From the NCBI GenBank assembly GCA_963931865.1, contig OZ007510.1, positions 3,959,366 through 4,023,365 of the forward strand: a stretch of DNA of 64,000 bases, in the 5' to 3' direction. Under the pieces are notes generated by a model, which was not told the DNA's origin, ran no database searches, and saw nothing but the letters and a program-made list of their open reading frames with translations. Shown piece after piece: positions 1-12,100 of this stretch. Within the stretch, counting starts at the first letter, position 1. The number at the start of each line of letters is the position of its first letter. The DNA is from Axinella damicornis. Taxonomy: Eukaryota; Porifera; Demospongiae; Axinellida; Axinellidae. The translations under genes and the position numbers were made by a program.

Positions 1-145
1 TGATGTGTGATGTTTTGTTAGTGTATTTTTGTGGTGACGTCAGTGTTCAAGCATGCAATGAATAATAAAGGGTGGATGGAACAATACTAGTAACAGGCAC
101 ACCCTATTTTGTTAGCTGTACAGTGTGTGTGTGTTTTAATTGGCC
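1..145 (+). other. Spacer upstream of DLG-A (VIPAS39 3' flank / DLG promoter)
   Basis: This stretch matches the short spacers at 17326-17496 and 26068-26235, which lie between a VIPAS39 stop codon and a DLG start codon. By that homology the window opens just after a VIPAS39 3' end, and the DLG-A promoter and 5' UTR lie here. An AATAAA hexamer is present at about 64-69 in this copy and is missing from the other two spacers. There is no clear TATA box. Confidence 0.55.
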
Positions 146-3100
146 ATGGCTGAAGCCCAAGGTGAGCCTGTTGGAAGATGTACTGAAAGAGTATGGTGAT
201 AGTTTACTAGCTACAGAAAGTGTATTGGTGATGAGGTGGAGCTGAATCCATGCAGTTTTAAATGTTTTCCAGCTCCTAGTTTGGGTCTTGATGACCTGGC
301 TGACGTGTTGGAGGAAGTTCTAAGCTCTAGTACCAAATGGTATGAGATTGGCCTCCGGTTGAAGCTCTCTATAGAGAATCTTGATGGCATCACAAGCCAG
401 TTCAGTGACCCCCGACGTTGCCTGCGTGAAATGTTGAAGGAATGGCTGAAAGGTGTTGGAGGGTCCAGACCAACCTGGGGAGCCCTGGTGGAGGCTCTCA
501 GAAGTCAAACTGTGGAAGAGCCCACCTTGGCAGGTCAGCTGGAGGCTAAGCACTGCCAGCCAGAGAGAAAGTCTCAAGGTAAGTGTAGACCGTGTATGCT
601 GTTTATGTGGCTGCAACTCGAGAGTTGTATTTCTATCCTGTTATAGAGAGTTGTCGCACTGCATTAGAGAGATTGCTTGTAAATAAACTGAAGATGAAAG
701 TCGAGTACCTAAGAAGCACCAAATGTTGCAGCGAGCAGGAGGAAGAATCCAAAGTCGATATGATCAAAGCTGTGCTGAGAGAGTATGTCACAGAATCCCA
801 GCAGTCGGGCAGCACCAAGGAGCACATAGAAGGTCACCTTCAGCGCAGAAGTGACTTTCTCCTTTCTGAGCCCATTTACAAGTGGTCTCTACAGCTTGTT
901 GCCGAAACATTTGAGAAGACAGCAGTGGACGAGTTGAACTCTGAGCCCCTCTCACCCAGCGAACCCAGTGGACCGCTCTTCTGCAAGGACACTGTCTATC
1001 ACGCAAGCATCTGTAGCCGTGCCATCAATGAGAGCAATACTGGTGACTACCTGAAGTTCTTCAAAACCAAGGTCCCTGGCCACTCCTTCCAAGCTGTCTC
1101 GATATCCCGATCCAAGCAAGACCACTACCTCATTGCAAGGCAGGGTGAATCAAAATACTACTTTGCATTTCAGAGTGAGCCAGATCTCTCACAGTGGCCA
1201 AAGCTGTTCAAGTCCTTCAGTGAAGGTAAACAGCCCCCCACATAGTATGGTTGGTGATTGCAATCCTAGCACTTTGTTTGTATGGTGATGAGCCATCCCT
1301 GCAGAAAGACGCCTAGCTATTGATACATCAGCATTAAGGTAGGAAACATGGGTACCGCGATCTCCGTAACCAAGTTGATGGATGAATGGGCAGCATCAAA
1401 GCGTACACAACAATACTTTGCATCAAACTGCTCCCTCTGCTTGAAAATGGCCTAGAACTCAATTTTAAGGCCCTCTACTAAAACTGAAAATTTGGACCCT
1501 CTCCAAGGCCCCACCCACACTCTGACCCCATCATCAATACACACACAAAAGTGGCCAAAACACTACGTATGGATTTACCACTTGCTCTCCTCAGTTGCAG
1601 GCTACAGCCCGAAACTCACTGCCGCCCTCAAAAACAGAGGTTTGGCTACCCTAGGCTTTCAAAACAAATTCCACGCACACCAACTAAAACCGACCAAAGC
1701 CAAGGCCAGTTTCCAAAAGGTCAACCTACCCCATGCAAAACTAGGTATGCTTTTCACGTTCACCTCTCAGTTACAGAGTTTTGGCCACACATCTACTCCC
1801 TCTCACCAGCCCACTCCAGCTACCAAACCAGCCAAATTCGCCCTAACACGAAAATGGGCGGGGCCTGTAATGCCGAAAGGTCAACTCTCTAGAGTACCTT
1901 GGCCAGGGAGCCGTCGGGGTGGTTACTAAAATCCGGAACGGAACGGAACGGAATGGAACGGTTCCGCCTACTAAAATACGGAACGCACGGAACGGAACGA
2001 TATCCAAGCTAGCATAATTTTCGCAGCGCAGGCAAAGACTAGGACTTAGAGGACGCTTGAAAATCATGGTAAGACTTGCTTGTCATATTCTGTTGAGAAG
2101 AGAGGAGGTATACTTGGCCAACCTTGGGTCTCTCTGCGGAGGCTTCTCCGCGCGCATACTGGCGATCGTGCCCTGGACTCAAAGCGAAGGGCTAGCTTGT
2201 TAGACTAGCGGAGGCTCATGGATCACTCTCTCTGGATCTGGGAAGCTCTCTAAAAATTGTAAATGTAGTGCCTAATCTTTTCCTCACCATGCATGAACGT
2301 GAGCGCATAATGCATTGCGCTGTGCCTGATGTTCCGTTCCGTGCGTTCCGTATTTTAGTAGGCGGAACCGTTCCATTCCGTTCCGTCCCGTTCCGTATTT
2401 TAGTAACCACCGCTGTCGGATGCTGTTCACTTTCCAGGCTGTTCTTCGGCCACTTCAGCAGACCCACAAACATGCATTCCTGCTCACTCCACCTAGCTAC
2501 TCATACTCAGATAGCCCATCACTACATTCAATAAGCTAGAATAGTTCCTTATTACACTCCTGGTAGGGGAAAAATTGTGCCGCGTAATGTAATCTAATCT
2601 AATCGAATCTAAATAAATAAATAATTAACGTTTGACTACTTCGGAATGGCCTACAAAGATTCTGACTACACCGTCGTGATCGCTATGATGCGGTGACACA
2701 AAATCAAAATAATTGTGCTGAAACTCACCTTGGTGGCGGAGATACAAGCGCTTTTGTCTCGCCGTGGCCGCCATTGCTCGCGCCCTCTCACCGACTTCCG
2801 GTGGCAGTACCGTTCTTAGGAAAGGCACACGAAGATTCTAACCACACAGCCGTGATCGCTGTCGTTCACTGACGCTTACATGCCAAAACTCACCGTGCTG
2901 GCTAAGTTGTGAGTGCTGTCTTGTCTTCCTTTTGGTCGCCATTGCTCGCGATTGACTGAGCCACGTGGCATGTGCGTTAATTGGAACGAATTGCAATAAT
3001 TAGCTTCGCTACGGCGAGGCAACCGCGGCGTTGCAACGGCTACCAGGAGTGCGGTTGCCCCTCGTTTAAAAAAAAAGAAAAAAAAGAGTGTTGTAACAAA

Positions 3101-6100
3101 TCTTCAAAGTACCGCACGGCCACATCAGAGTACCGATTTGAAACTTGAAAGGGCCGCTAGCTGCATCAAAGAGAGAAGCCCCCCTTGTTTATTCCGGTTG
3201 CCGCCATGGGAAAACGTAAACAGATTAATAACTCTATATAACCGTATGCGAGTGACGTCATCTCATTAATTATTCATGAGCAAAATTGTGCGATTTTGCC
3301 GGTGTCATGCTTCCTACCTTAATAAATATCGGCATTGCATAGCTATCGGATTCTCTTCAAATGAAGTTATGTGCATGCCTTAGAATTCATGGCCATGATC
3401 ATTCTTATGATCCCACTACAATTGTATATAGGGATCAAGATACAGAGTGAGAGATTTCCAGTCCGCTTCATTGTGGAGCTCCTGACCCACAAAAAGTGCC
3501 GCATCATCCTCACAGGCTAGTGATTATTGAATACCCTTGTGCAACTAATTAGTTGCACTACCTGTACCATTAAATTTTGTTCTAACAGGCTTTTCTTTTG
3601 GTGGTCTTCTGGCCTGTGCTGTGGCTGCTTGTGTGTGGGACTCTGACTACATCCCGGCCAGTCTTCTGAAGGAGAACATGGTCTGCATCACGTTTGCCCA
3701 GCCACACATCCCGGTCCCTTGGCTACCAGAAGTGGCCCAAGAGCGACCAGACCTGGTCTCCACAATACACACAATCTACTGGGAGGGAGATCTGGTCCCT
3801 CGGCTGTCCAGGTTTCTCAATGAGTGCTGCAGTTCCCTTGGAAGTGAAGAGAAGCACAGCCTCCAGCTCAAAATGCAAAGCCAGCCGGGATTGGTACGAG
3901 ATGTGTTTCCTGTATAATTATAATATTTTCATGATATAGCTTCTTTCAATTCTGTACAGCCTTTCAATGACCCATTAACCTCTCTTCTGTTTGAGCATCT
4001 TGGGAAGCTTCAAGGAGGTACTACAAAGGTACAAACTTCTTGCCCCCTAGCAACAGACATCCTCTTGCAAATCTTGAAGCATACGTTTCTTCACTATTCC
4101 AGGAAGGGAAGTCACCTGACATTACCAAAGCAAAGGGCCTTTCAGAACTGAAGGCTACATTAGTGGATATTGCACAAAGTCTGGCTGCTGCTGGTGGTTC
4201 CAATCAGCTTCTCCCACACACCACCCCCTACCTTGTGTCCCTTGACCCCTCTACTGGCCTCCAGTGGGGGAAGATGATACAGGAACAAGCCCTCCTCCAG
4301 TCCAACTACCTCCAGACAGGAGAGATTGAAAGCATCACCACAGAATTACTTAAGAAGGTACAGATGTATGTAAGCTGCTTTGTTTTGCTACGACTTTAAC
4401 ACATATTTGATGCCCTCAGCATTCTATGGCAGAATATTGCCAGAAGATCTTCCGAAGCTTCCTGGAGAAGTTCCCAGAATATACTCCTCCCTCTCGCACA
4501 AAGCAGTCACCTGTGGAGCTCACCATGCTCAATCCATCCATTACTTCAGTGGAACTCCACAGTCATGGCAACGAACTGGCTATAGTTGCAGAGGGGAGCA
4601 ACCTGTGGTTCTGCTACCAGATCTCCATTGGTGGCCACACTATCCAGACTCCAGCACACGATCTTAGTGGCACCTCCATCCAGTTCAACGTCCAGAGGGA
4701 GGAGAGCAAAATTGAAGTGGTAGAGGAGAAAGTCTGGGTTGTGGTGTACAGCCATTTCTCAAAGAAACCACTCAGTAACATTGTCTCAGTTCTTCGGAAG
4801 GTGAGTGGGTCTTGTGCTCCATCTACTGCTCCGGCCAATTAGGTGAGGCATGGGACCTCATTACTGAACTCGACACTCACATATTTGAATCTCCTGGTCC
4901 TTTATTAGCCCTCCAATGTGATGTCACTACTGTGTTTGTAGATTGGCAAACCAGAGTATTCCTACCTTCATCGCCGAGAGCCTTAGCGCAAGGCAACTAA
5001 TCTGTTCGCAATCTCAGCTAGTGAGCTCCTTAGTGCGAGGCAACTAATCTCTCCATGTAGGCCACAATCTCAGCTAGGGTTTGTATATATACCGTATAGC
5101 GGGAAAATTTGGCGGGGGTTTTAATTTGGCGATTTGGCGGTGCAGGAAAAAATCGCCAAATTAAATTCCGCCAATATTAAACCCCACCCCAGCCGGCAAC
5201 TCTGGTATGCGCGCGCACATTAGTAAATGCACATACGTACGTAGCGCTGTACCAGTATTTCAAGCTGCTGTATACTCCCAAGAGAACGCGACTTCGGGGA
5301 TTCCTCTCTCTCCAGGAAGGAACTACAAGCCGTTAACGGGACGTGGCCAACGATTGCGCTCGAGCGCATCACTGCCACAGCGCAATCCAGTCGCCGCTCT
5401 CGGACGGTGGAGCTCAACACTGTATGGAAAAAACGTAATGGCCTCTGACACATCTCTCTACTTCGAAGGCCTCCATGGTTAGCTGGTAACTAACTGGTCG
5501 CACTCGATCGATACTGCACTGAGCGCCTAGCGCGCCTTAGCACGCTGAGGCTTACGTCATTGCCGTTACGTCATTTGTGTCGAGGATCGATCGAAAATCG
5601 CCAAATTTAAAATTCGCCAAATTAAAAAAATTTAATACAGCGTTTTGGCTGAAATCGCCAAATTTAATGCCCGCCAAATTTTCCCGCTATACGGTATACA
5701 TAATCGTGTATATGTGGCAATAGTTAGTCATGCTTAGGAATGCAATTGTAGCAAGGTTCCAGGACTCAAAAGCACATGGCCAAATCATACGAGGAGTTCA
5801 GAGTACACCAAATGACAAAGTACAAGGTTCACAGTTCACACCACATACGTACTGCTACATCACTGCTACATGGTACATTCTGCTAATAGACTGTTACATG
5901 GTACATTCCAAATACACTGCTACATAACTCCCCCTCCACAAGAATTCGTCCCGAATTCAATGTTCAATGTAGCTCCCATACCATTCAGGCTGGGCACGGT
6001 CCCTGCGAGGGTAACGAGGTTCAGTGGGACCATCAGGCTCGTCAACGTCATCGCACTCTAGTGGTTCCATGTCTGCACCAAAATAATACGGGGTGGCATC

Positions 6101-9100
6101 TTGGCTCAGAGGTGGGTCCTCTCCATCGACAGAGTCAGGGACTTCCACATCAAATCTGGTCCCTGGGGTACATAGTTTCAGGCGGTTAAAATGAACCACC
6201 AGAACTCTCTTGTTCCCAGTCAGCTTTTTCACTCGGTAGTCACTGTCAGAGAGCTTAGTGAGCACTTGAAACGGACCCGTCCATGGGTGATGAAGTTTCT
6301 TCGATTTCCCTTGAGGAACCACTACAGAATGGAGCCAGACCAAATCTCCAACAGTAAATGGTCTGCCATGGACTCGCTTATCATAGTAGGCTTTCCGGCG
6401 GACATGTGATGCAGCTAGCTTTTCACGGACATGGCGGTAGGCCTCTTCAAGTGCCTTCCTTGTCGCAGCAGCATACTGTGTGGTGGGTACTTCCTTTTCC
6501 TTCTCATTTCCCATGCCATACATCAAATCGATAGGCATTCTAGCTTGCCTGCCAAACATCAGGAAGAAGGGAGTATACCCAGTGCTGGCGTGCACACTAG
6601 TGTTGTAGGCCATGCAAACTTTCGGTAGCTGGTCTTCCCAGTCAAATGGGTGAGTCTGAGTAGTGGTCGCCAACATATCCAGTAGGGTGCGATTGTAGCG
6701 TTCCACCAACCTGTCACATTGTGGATGGTACGGAGATGTTCTGGTCTTTTTCATCCCAAGGATGTTACAAACTTCATGCAGCACTGCAGATTCAAACTGC
6801 TTTCCTTGATCAGAATGAAGTTGTTCTGGGGGTGAGAATCGGCAAAACATTTGGTCTACTAACTTCCGAGCAACGGTTACTGCTTCCTGATTGGGGATAG
6901 CGTACGCCTCCATCCACTTGGTAAAATAGTCGCCTGCCACCAGAATGTAGGAGTTTCCTGCAACACTCTCCATCAGAGGCCCAAGGATGTCTACTGCGAC
7001 CACTTGTAGAGGGTAACCTGCCTTGATGGTCTGTAATGGACCACGATTCCGCTGAGGTGCTGACTTTCTCGTAGCACAGCTTGGGCATGTCCGAATCCAC
7101 TGGTCCACCTCTTGATGCATTCCTGGCCAGTAGAATCTTTCCTTGATTTTGGAGACTGTCTTTTCCACCCCAAGGTGTCCTTCCAGGGCACCTGAGTGGA
7201 GTTCTCGCATAATTTCTTCCCTCAAGGTGTGGGGCACTACCAATTGCTGCCAAGACCGGTTACCACCACTGTCTTCATACTTCCGTTTGAGCAGCCCACC
7301 ATCTGCAAGCAAACGCTCCCACAGCTGCAACAAGCGTTGGGCTTCTGGTCCCTCCTGTCTGACATCACCAGCATCTGGTTTTTCTCCTTTTTCCACTGCC
7401 TGGAGCAGGAGGCTAATCGGGCCATCTTCAAGCTGGAGCTTACGGTGGTCTTGAGGGGACCTCTCCACTAAAACAGCAATGGGACTATGAGCAGGAACTG
7501 GGATAGTTGCTGTGGAAGTTTCCTCATGGCTGTCACGTCCACACTGTGAGCATGGTCGTCGGGACAACGAGTCAGCATTACCGTGCCTCTTCCCTGGACG
7601 ATGGACGATACAGAAATGGAATTCCTGCAGTCTCTCCAACCACCGTGCAAGCTGGCCCTCTGGTTCCTTGAAGTTAGCCAACCAGGTGAGAGATCCATGG
7701 TCCGTACGGAGTTGGAACTCCCGGCCTAACAGGTAAGAGCGGAAATGTTGGACAAACGTCACCACTGCCAGAAGTTCCTTCCTGGTGACACAGTATTGGC
7801 GCTCATGCCGGGTAAGCACTCGACTGGCATAGGCCACGACACATTCTGATCCATCCTCTCGTGACTGTGATAGCACTGCCCCAATCCCAGTATCGCTAGC
7901 ATCGGTGTCCAGAGTAAAAGGCTTGCTGTAATCTGGAAACGCCAGAACTGGTGCTGTCACTAATCTGCGACGCAGCTCTTCAAAGGCATTCTGGGCTTTC
8001 TCAGTCCACTCAAACTTGGCCGTTTTCTCAGTCAAGTGATGAAGTGGCTTGGCGACTGTGGCGAAGTCTTTCACAAACCTTCTGTAGTAATTAGCTAGCC
8101 CCAGGAACTGCTGAACGTCTCGCTTTGACATGGGAACTGGCCAAGTAGCCACCTTCTCAGTCTTCCCGGGGTCGGTCCGTACACCCTCAGCACTAACAAC
8201 ATGGCCTAGAAACTCCACCTTCTTCAAACAGAGGTTGCATTTGCTGGGCTTTAACTTGAGCCCTGCCTCTCTCAGACGCTGAAACACGTTTCGAAGGTGA
8301 GCAAGGTGCTCCAGAAAGGTTTTCCCTGGGATGACGAGATCATCAAGGTAGACTAAACAGGATGACCACTGTAAACCAGCGAGAACTGCATCCATTAAGC
8401 GCTGGAAGGTGGCTGGAGCGTTGCAGAGCCCAAAGGGCATTACACGGAATTCGAATAATCCCTCTGGGGTGCAGAATGCTGTCTTTTCACGATCCTTGGG
8501 GTCGACCTCCACCTGCCAGTACCCGCTTAGCATATCCAAGGTGCTGAACAGCTTGGAGCCAGCTAGGGTATCAAGGGTATCGTCCACCCTGGGTAGGGGG
8601 TAGGCATCCCTTCTGGTCACTGAATTTACTCTCCTGTAGTCCACACAGAACCTGAGTGATCCGTCCTTTTTAGGGACAAGTACAACCGGTGAAGCCCACG
8701 GGCTATCAGAGGGTTGGATGACCCCCCTGCCTAGCATGTCATCCAGCAGTTTCTTGGCTTCTTGTCATCGAAACTGAGGGACCCTACGCACTTGCTGACG
8801 GATCGGTTGGGCCGTTCCAGTGTTGATCGTGTGTTGGATTCTCCCTGTTTGACCAAGGTCATGGGGTCCTGTGGCAAAAATGTCATGATACTCCAGTAGG
8901 AGGGCGAACAGCTGTTCTTTCTCCCCCTGGCTAAGGCATTGCTCAGATTGTTCAACCAGTTCCCACAACCTCTTTCGATGCGCTTCAGTAGGTTCGCCAG
9001 CTTCTTCGTCGTCCGAAACTACCGCAACACCCACGTCCCCTGGTGGCACACCCTCTACTTCTGCCACAACATTCTCTAGCTCAGCCACAGCAGTGCCTCT

Positions 9101-12100
9101 AGGAATGGTCACTTCTTCGTCTCTAGGGTTTAATAACCGAAGTGGAATGCTACATGCTTCTGGCAGCACAAGAGCTCGTGCAACCATCACTGCATTGCGT
9201 CCCTGAGGTTTCCCCTGCACTACCCACGTCTTACTAGTGGCTGCTGCTGGGACACTCCCCATGACTTCCATTTCACTGAATGGGGGTACCTTGACCGACT
9301 CTTGCAATATGACACTCAGGGTGGGGAATACCGATGAAGGCTGCCCTTTGGAGATGGGGAGTTTTAGTCCGCAGCTTTTCACATGCAACACATCACTGGC
9401 TTTGCCCATCTCGATGGTGCACTCCTGGTTGCGGAGGAAGTCTCGCCCAATGATCATGTCTATGGTTGGAGTCTCAGCTACCATCACTTCAACAGGGAAC
9501 TTCTCAGCAGCAAGTTGCAACTGGACACATGCACTTCCATACAATTGCAGTGGCTTCCCTTGCACACTTACCAGCTTCCTCCCTGCCGCATCCCTTAACT
9601 CAGACCCACTCCCCTTTGCTTTGTCCCACAAGTCTTTGCTCAAAACTGATGTGGCAGCCCCCGTGTCAATCAAAATACTTGTAGGTACACCATTAACTAG
9701 GCCTTCCAGCACACAATCTTTTCCAGAGGTTACTGATAAAGTAGGAATTATTGTACTCACATGAGCCTGATGTTCTCCCTCCAGTGCTTGGCTCATGGCA
9801 CAGGAGGCTCCCCGTTTCCCTGCTGCTGACGAGGCTTCTTCGGGGTCGGACAGTTTCGGGCAAGGTGGCCTTCACCTCCACAATTCCAGCAGTTCCCAGG
9901 ATTCGATCGCGACGATCTTCCTCTCCACCGACCACGGCTGGGGGCCCTGTTGCCCTCCGATGCTGGAAGCTGTCGTGCGCTCTTCAATTCGGTTTCAATT
10001 CGGTCCATGCGCTCCATAATCAGCTTCATTGCGTTGTCGTGGGCCCTTGAATTCACTGTGGCAACTGCCTCAGTGCTCTCACTCCCCATGCTCACAGGTG
10101 AGACTTCTGCTGACACAGATGGCTTCAGGAATGATTCCATCTCCAGGGTAGATCGCACTGCATCATCCACAGTGTTTGGCTTCGTCTGCTTGACACTGAA
10201 GGCCACCTGGGGGTTGTCCAATTGTGATAAGTACTGATTTAGGGCAAAGCGTTCCCTGGCTTCCTCTGGCAAATCCGGATATGCCCTGTCAGCCAACAGC
10301 CTCAGGTCATCTCCAAACGCTGCCCATCCCTCACCCGGTTTCTTCTTGCGAGTCACCAGCTGGGTCCTGTACAGTTCCTTCTTACTGTCTGGTTCAAATC
10401 GACTCTTCATAGCTGCGATGGCGAGGTCAAAGTCTGCCCTGGTTGCTTCAGGTAAACGTCGGAAGGCAGTCCCAGCCCTTCCCGTTAGGCGTACACACAG
10501 CCATTTGAGCTTGTTGGCTGCATTCCAGCCACACACCTGCGCAACACTATCAAAGTGATCAATCCACTCGTCCCAACTCTGCTCTCCCGTGTAGAGTTCT
10601 GGAATGACTGGTGGTTTAGCGGCCATTTTGCTGCTCGACTCGCGTTACTCTCTCGTTAGCTGCGCGAAGATACGATCCTGCCGACTACGCCAAATGTAGC
10701 AAGGTTCCAGGACTCAAAAGCACATGGCCAAATCATACGAGGAGTTCAGAGTACACCAAATGACAAAGTACAAGGTTCACAGTTCACACCACATACGTAC
10801 TACTACATCACTGCTACATGGTACATTCTGCTAATAGACTGTTACATGGTACATTCCAAATACACCGCTACACAATTACCAGTTAAGATTAAGTACACGC
10901 ACGTGTGATGGTACATACTGATCTTTGTACATTTTAGCGATGGATACTGAGGACGGGTAGTGCAACAAAGTCAGCAGCTCGAGCTCTTACTACTCTTCAT
11001 AGCCAAAGACAGAGAGCTAACCACGCCATGAGTTTCAGCGCTTGGGGAAGCGTGCACTACTTCAACGAACTCTTCCAATGTATGCTTTGGCATCTTCTTA
11101 AAACTTCTGACACGTGGCTGGCTTACTACATGAGGCAATGCCTACTAATTATGCTCATGTGCACGAGGCATTCTCTGCACATATTTATATTCCTAATAGA
11201 TTAACTGAATGGTGTAGTACTCAATCAACAACAATTTGTATGCTCTTGTTGTAGGAGTACCCTGTTACATCCAGACAACAACAGCTTGCCAGGCTCACCC
11301 CATCCCAGCTGATCGAGCTGGCCTATCTCAGCGCACTACTGGAACAACACCCATATGGCCCATTCCAACCAGTCTCACACAAGGTGGAGGTCATCAGGAG
11401 GTTTCTGGACGACGTAGTACCAGTTGTACCACTGGAGAGCATCGCATATGCCATTGCATATGGCAAACCATATGAGATTGCCATTCAGTGTTCTGAGGCT
11501 CTTATGTCTACACAGCTAAATCTTCCACTCTCTCTGCTGATGGAAAGTGGATTGGGAAATGCATGGTATCGATTTAAATCAGGAGTGTCACCTGCAATTA
11601 TTGGTGATATGCAAACCAAAGCTCGAGAGCAGTCTCCAGGCAAGCACCCATGGTGTCGTATCACCAAAGATTCCAAACAGCTTACAGTGACACTGCTCAA
11701 TGAGGAGAGGATAGCCTCTACAGCAACCAGTTTGGACTGGGAGAAACTGAAAGAAGAGTATGGTGAGGTTCCAGCTCAGGATGTTGTACCACATGAAGTA
11801 GCAGCATATCTACGGAAACTATTCATCGAATTATATGATCAGAAAAGAGCAGCAGAGAAGCAGGGTAATCCAGTTAACATCATATGTGGACTGAGTGTAG
11901 AGCAGTTGTACCCCATCACTACAGACCCCACCCAACAATTGTCCACATTGAAATCCCCACTCGATATTTTGCGAGCAGGAAAATGGAAACTAGACTCACT
12001 TACTAGAGAAGCTCAAGAAATTGCTCCTGCCAAGAGGTGCTTAAGTTCAGACAGCCAACATCCAAAAGAGAGAGGTATGCTGTCTCTGTGCAATGCCCTC

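Larger units (their letters stand above)
5747..10872 (-). mobile_element. Ty3/gypsy (Metaviridae-type) LTR retrotransposon, near-complete
   Basis: The 5.1-kb element sits in DLG-A intron 8, antisense to the gene. Two 178-bp LTRs begin TGTAGC and end GCTACA and differ at only two positions, indicating recent insertion. A 4-bp target duplication CAAT flanks it (5743-5746 and 10873-10876). Reading on the minus strand, the order is LTR, primer site, gag, protease, reverse transcriptase, RNase H, integrase, purine tract, LTR. No chromodomain or envelope gene is seen. An in-frame stop separates the protease and RT parts, so this copy may not be autonomous. Confidence 0.93.

Noticed and set aside
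1492..1929. 145-residue ORF in DLG-A intron 3
   Set aside because: It lies between exons of DLG-A, is absent from copies B and C, overlaps the MITE edge and matches no family I recognise.
8760..8766. In-frame TGA between protease and RT as proven recoding
   Set aside because: One copy cannot distinguish read-through from a point mutation. Left as an open question.
9237..9764. 175-residue plus-strand ORF inside the retrotransposon
   Set aside because: Antisense shadow of the protease frame; no domain features.
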